Of a stretch of 7,734 nucleotides of DNA, positions 6,562 to 7,734 are shown in pieces (the stretch's first letter is position 1; each line of letters opens with the position of its first letter). The notes below the pieces were generated by a model. It saw nothing but the letters and a program-made list of their open reading frames with translations, was not told the DNA's origin and made no database searches. A program made the position numbers and the translations under genes. The stretch is from Oscillospiraceae bacterium (GTDB taxonomy: Bacteria; Bacillota; Clostridia; Oscillospirales; UBA929). The stretch spans positions 1-7,734 of the forward strand of contig JAISVY010000183.1 in the NCBI GenBank assembly GCA_031271325.1. The letters are read 5' to 3'.

Positions 6562-7641
6562 TCACCCCTCTGACATTTGCGCCGTAAGATACCGGTTTAC
6601 CAGCATCGCCACCTTGAAGATCACGGCGTTGTCGAACTCCCGCAGGTCGATACCGGTCAGCCGGCGGATTTTATCCAGCCGGTAGACCAGCGTATTGCGG
6701 TGGACGAACAGTTTGCGGGATGTCTCGCTGATATTGAGGCTGTTGTCGAAGAAACAGCGCACGGTGTCCAGCGTCTCGCGGTCGAGCGAGTCCAGCCCGC
6801 CGTTTTTGAAAACCTCCGCGAGAAACATTTCACACATCTTTGTGGGGAGCTGATAGATCAAGCGCCCGAGCCCGAGCTGCTCATATGTGACGATGTTCTT
6901 CGCCGTATCGAATACTTTGCCCACTTCAATCGCGATCTGCGCTTCTTTGTATGACGCGGCAAGGTCTTTGAGCTGCTTGCACACCGACCCGATGCCGATG
7001 ACGGCGTCGAGGCGCAGTTCGTTCTGGACGGTGTCTTGGATGGCGACGGCCAGTTCCCGCGCCTCATCCGGGTCGCCGCTGTCCAGATCTTTGATCAGCG
7101 CCGTCTCCCGCTCGGTCACGGAGATGACGAAGTCCCGGGAACGCTCGGGGAATAAGTCCCTCAGCGTATCCTGCACCGCGTTCGCGGCGCCGCCGGACTG
7201 CCGCACCAGCAGCACGGCGCGTTTGCGCACGCCGTCCAGCCCCATTTCGCGGCTCTTGGCGTAGATGTCGCCGGGAAGCAGGTTGTCGAGTAGGATGTTT
7301 TTGATGAACGTCTCCCGCCCGTGTTTTTCGTCGTGATAATCCTGCGCGCTGGCAAGCCCTGCGGCAGCCAAGCCGCAAAGCCCCCGCGCTGTTTCGTCGT
7401 CGCCTTCGGCAAACGCGGCAAAACGCGGCGGGGAACGGCGGAGCATTTTAAAGGTATATCCCCGCGCGGTAAAAAAGCCCTCCGCGAGCGCCATTTTCGC
7501 GGCCGCGTCGCTCCAGCTCCTCCCGATGATCTCCGGGTCGGAACAGGCGGCGACTCCGCCGTCCGCGCCGATAACACCCAAAACGCGGGTCGTCGATTCC
7601 GACATCTCTAGGATGGCGGGTTGGAATACTTGGTTTGCCAT
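6562..7641 (-). CDS. PucR/CdaR-family transcriptional regulator
   Basis: This predicted DNA-binding regulator has 359 residues. The N-terminal part (about 1-110) resembles a sugar-diacid-recognition-like sensor region (FQPAILEMSESTTRVLGVIGADG). The middle (about 138-255) matches the CdaR GGDEF-like region, a degenerate fold without cyclase activity. The C-terminus (about 290-348) is the characteristic PucR helix-turn-helix: LDTVRCFFDNSLNISETSRKL followed by VHRNTLVYRLDKI. The ATG at 7641 is chosen because an AAGGAGG site (7651-7657) lies 9 nt upstream; a longer frame to 7719 would start upstream of the promoter. It ends in tandem TGA codons directly before ftsE and is probably co-transcribed with ftsEX. 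The ligand and target genes cannot be told from sequence. The name CdaR should not be read as proof of a diacid ligand. A near-palindrome over its own predicted transcription start suggests possible autoregulation. Confidence 0.9.
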   Translation of the reverse strand: MANQVFQPAILEMSESTTRVLGVIGADGGVAACSDPEIIGRSWSDAAAKMALAEGFFTARGYTFKMLRRSPPRFAAFAEGDDETARGLCGLAAAGLASAQDYHDEKHGRETFIKNILLDNLLPGDIYAKSREMGLDGVRKRAVLLVRQSGGAANAVQDTLRDLFPERSRDFVISVTERETALIKDLDSGDPDEARELAVAIQDTVQNELRLDAVIGIGSVCKQLKDLAASYKEAQIAIEVGKVFDTAKNIVTYEQLGLGRLIYQLPTKMCEMFLAEVFKNGGLDSLDRETLDTVRCFFDNSLNISETSRKLFVHRNTLVYRLDKIRRLTGIDLREFDNAVIFKVAMLVNRYLTAQMSEG

Positions 7642-7655
7642 TTCACGCCGCCTCC

Positions 7656-7668
7656 TTATACAGCATAA
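7656..7668. promoter_or_regulatory. Near-palindromic operator candidate at the regulator promoter
   Basis: The 13-bp sequence reads TTATGCTGTATAA on the minus strand. It has six pairable positions around a central base and one G/T mismatch. It lies between the -10 box (7670-7675) and the AAGGAGG site, over the expected transcription start. A protein bound here would block initiation. With one copy and a short arm, chance is possible. Confidence 0.35.
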
Positions 7669-7669
7669 C

Positions 7670-7698
7670 ACTATACCGCTAAATTTTCCATTTTGCAA
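7670..7698 (-). promoter_or_regulatory. Promoter of the regulator-ftsEX-hydrolase-protease unit
   Basis: On the minus strand, TTGCAA (7693-7698) and TATAGT (7670-7675) are separated by 17 bp. The predicted start near 7663 gives a leader of about 22 nt containing AAGGAGG. No other clear promoter is seen before the downstream genes until greA, so this is the likely main promoter for the whole cell-wall unit. Confidence 0.8.
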
Positions 7699-7705
7699 GG
7701 GGGCG

Positions 7706-7734
7706 TTGACATAATTCACGTTTATTTAATATAT
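7706..7734 (+). promoter_or_regulatory. Possible divergent promoter pointing out of the right edge
   Basis: On the plus strand a perfect TTGACA (7706-7711) is followed by an AT-rich spacer and, after 18 bp, TATAT at 7730-7734, where the window ends. The -10 box is cut, so it cannot be confirmed. If real, a divergently transcribed gene lies just to the right, and its control region is shared with the regulator promoter. Confidence 0.4.

Noticed and set aside
7642..7719. Start of the regulator at 7719
   Set aside because: The extension runs through the predicted -35/-10 boxes and the AAGGAGG site, and its sequence does not look like the family.
1..7734. CRISPR array, insertion sequence, attachment site, tRNA or rRNA
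   Set aside because: No regularly spaced direct repeats, transposase frames, terminal inverted repeats or RNA-gene-like sequence were seen; nearly all of the window is accounted for by the minus-strand genes.

Overview
The window is a compact, GC-rich bacterial segment with all eight supported genes on the minus strand. Read in transcription order, from high to low coordinates, they are: a PucR/CdaR-type regulator, ftsE, ftsX, an M23 (LytM) murein hydrolase with a long coiled coil, an S41 carboxy-terminal processing protease, an unrecognised protein, greA, and the N-terminal part of lysS, which runs off the left edge. The gene content suggests a Gram-positive anaerobe of the Clostridia, probably Oscillospiraceae/Ruminococcaceae-like. 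The reasons are the greA-lysS pair, ftsEX followed by a coiled-coil M23 hydrolase and a CtpA-like protease, good AGGAGG-type ribosome binding sites, and the style of the GreA N-terminus. This assignment is inference from gene order and protein style, not a database result.

Region 1 (about 7734-1461, minus strand) looks like one long transcription unit. It starts at a near-consensus promoter (TTGCAA, 17 bp, TATAGT) at 7670-7698 in front of the regulator. The regulator ends in tandem TGA codons immediately before ftsE, ftsE and ftsX overlap by ATGA, and the following gaps are 86, 124 and about 38 nt. I see no convincing intrinsic terminator on the minus strand in any of these gaps. Functionally this is a cell-wall division/elongation module. 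FtsEX is an ATP-driven membrane complex that gates peptidoglycan hydrolases through coiled-coil partners. The adjacent membrane-anchored M23 protein is the obvious partner, and the S41 protease could process or turn over proteins at the same site.

Region 2 (1460-1) is greA followed by lysS. It has its own nearly perfect promoter (TTGACA, 17 bp, TATACT) at 1421-1449, just after the stop codon of the unknown gene. This is a housekeeping transcription/translation pair, a transcript cleavage factor and lysyl-tRNA synthetase.

The points most worth checking are: (i) ftsE has no ATG/GTG/TTG in frame at the N-terminus its protein sequence requires, while an ATG in the expected TGATG overlap sits one frame off; (ii) the unrecognised 264-residue protein; (iii) a near-palindrome between the -10 box and the start of the regulator; (iv) a possible divergent promoter leaving the right edge; and (v) unusual residues in the predicted lysine pocket of LysS. 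I found no mobile element, CRISPR array, tRNA or rRNA, and no sign of a wholly new system. The long plus-strand open frames are antisense shadows of the real genes.
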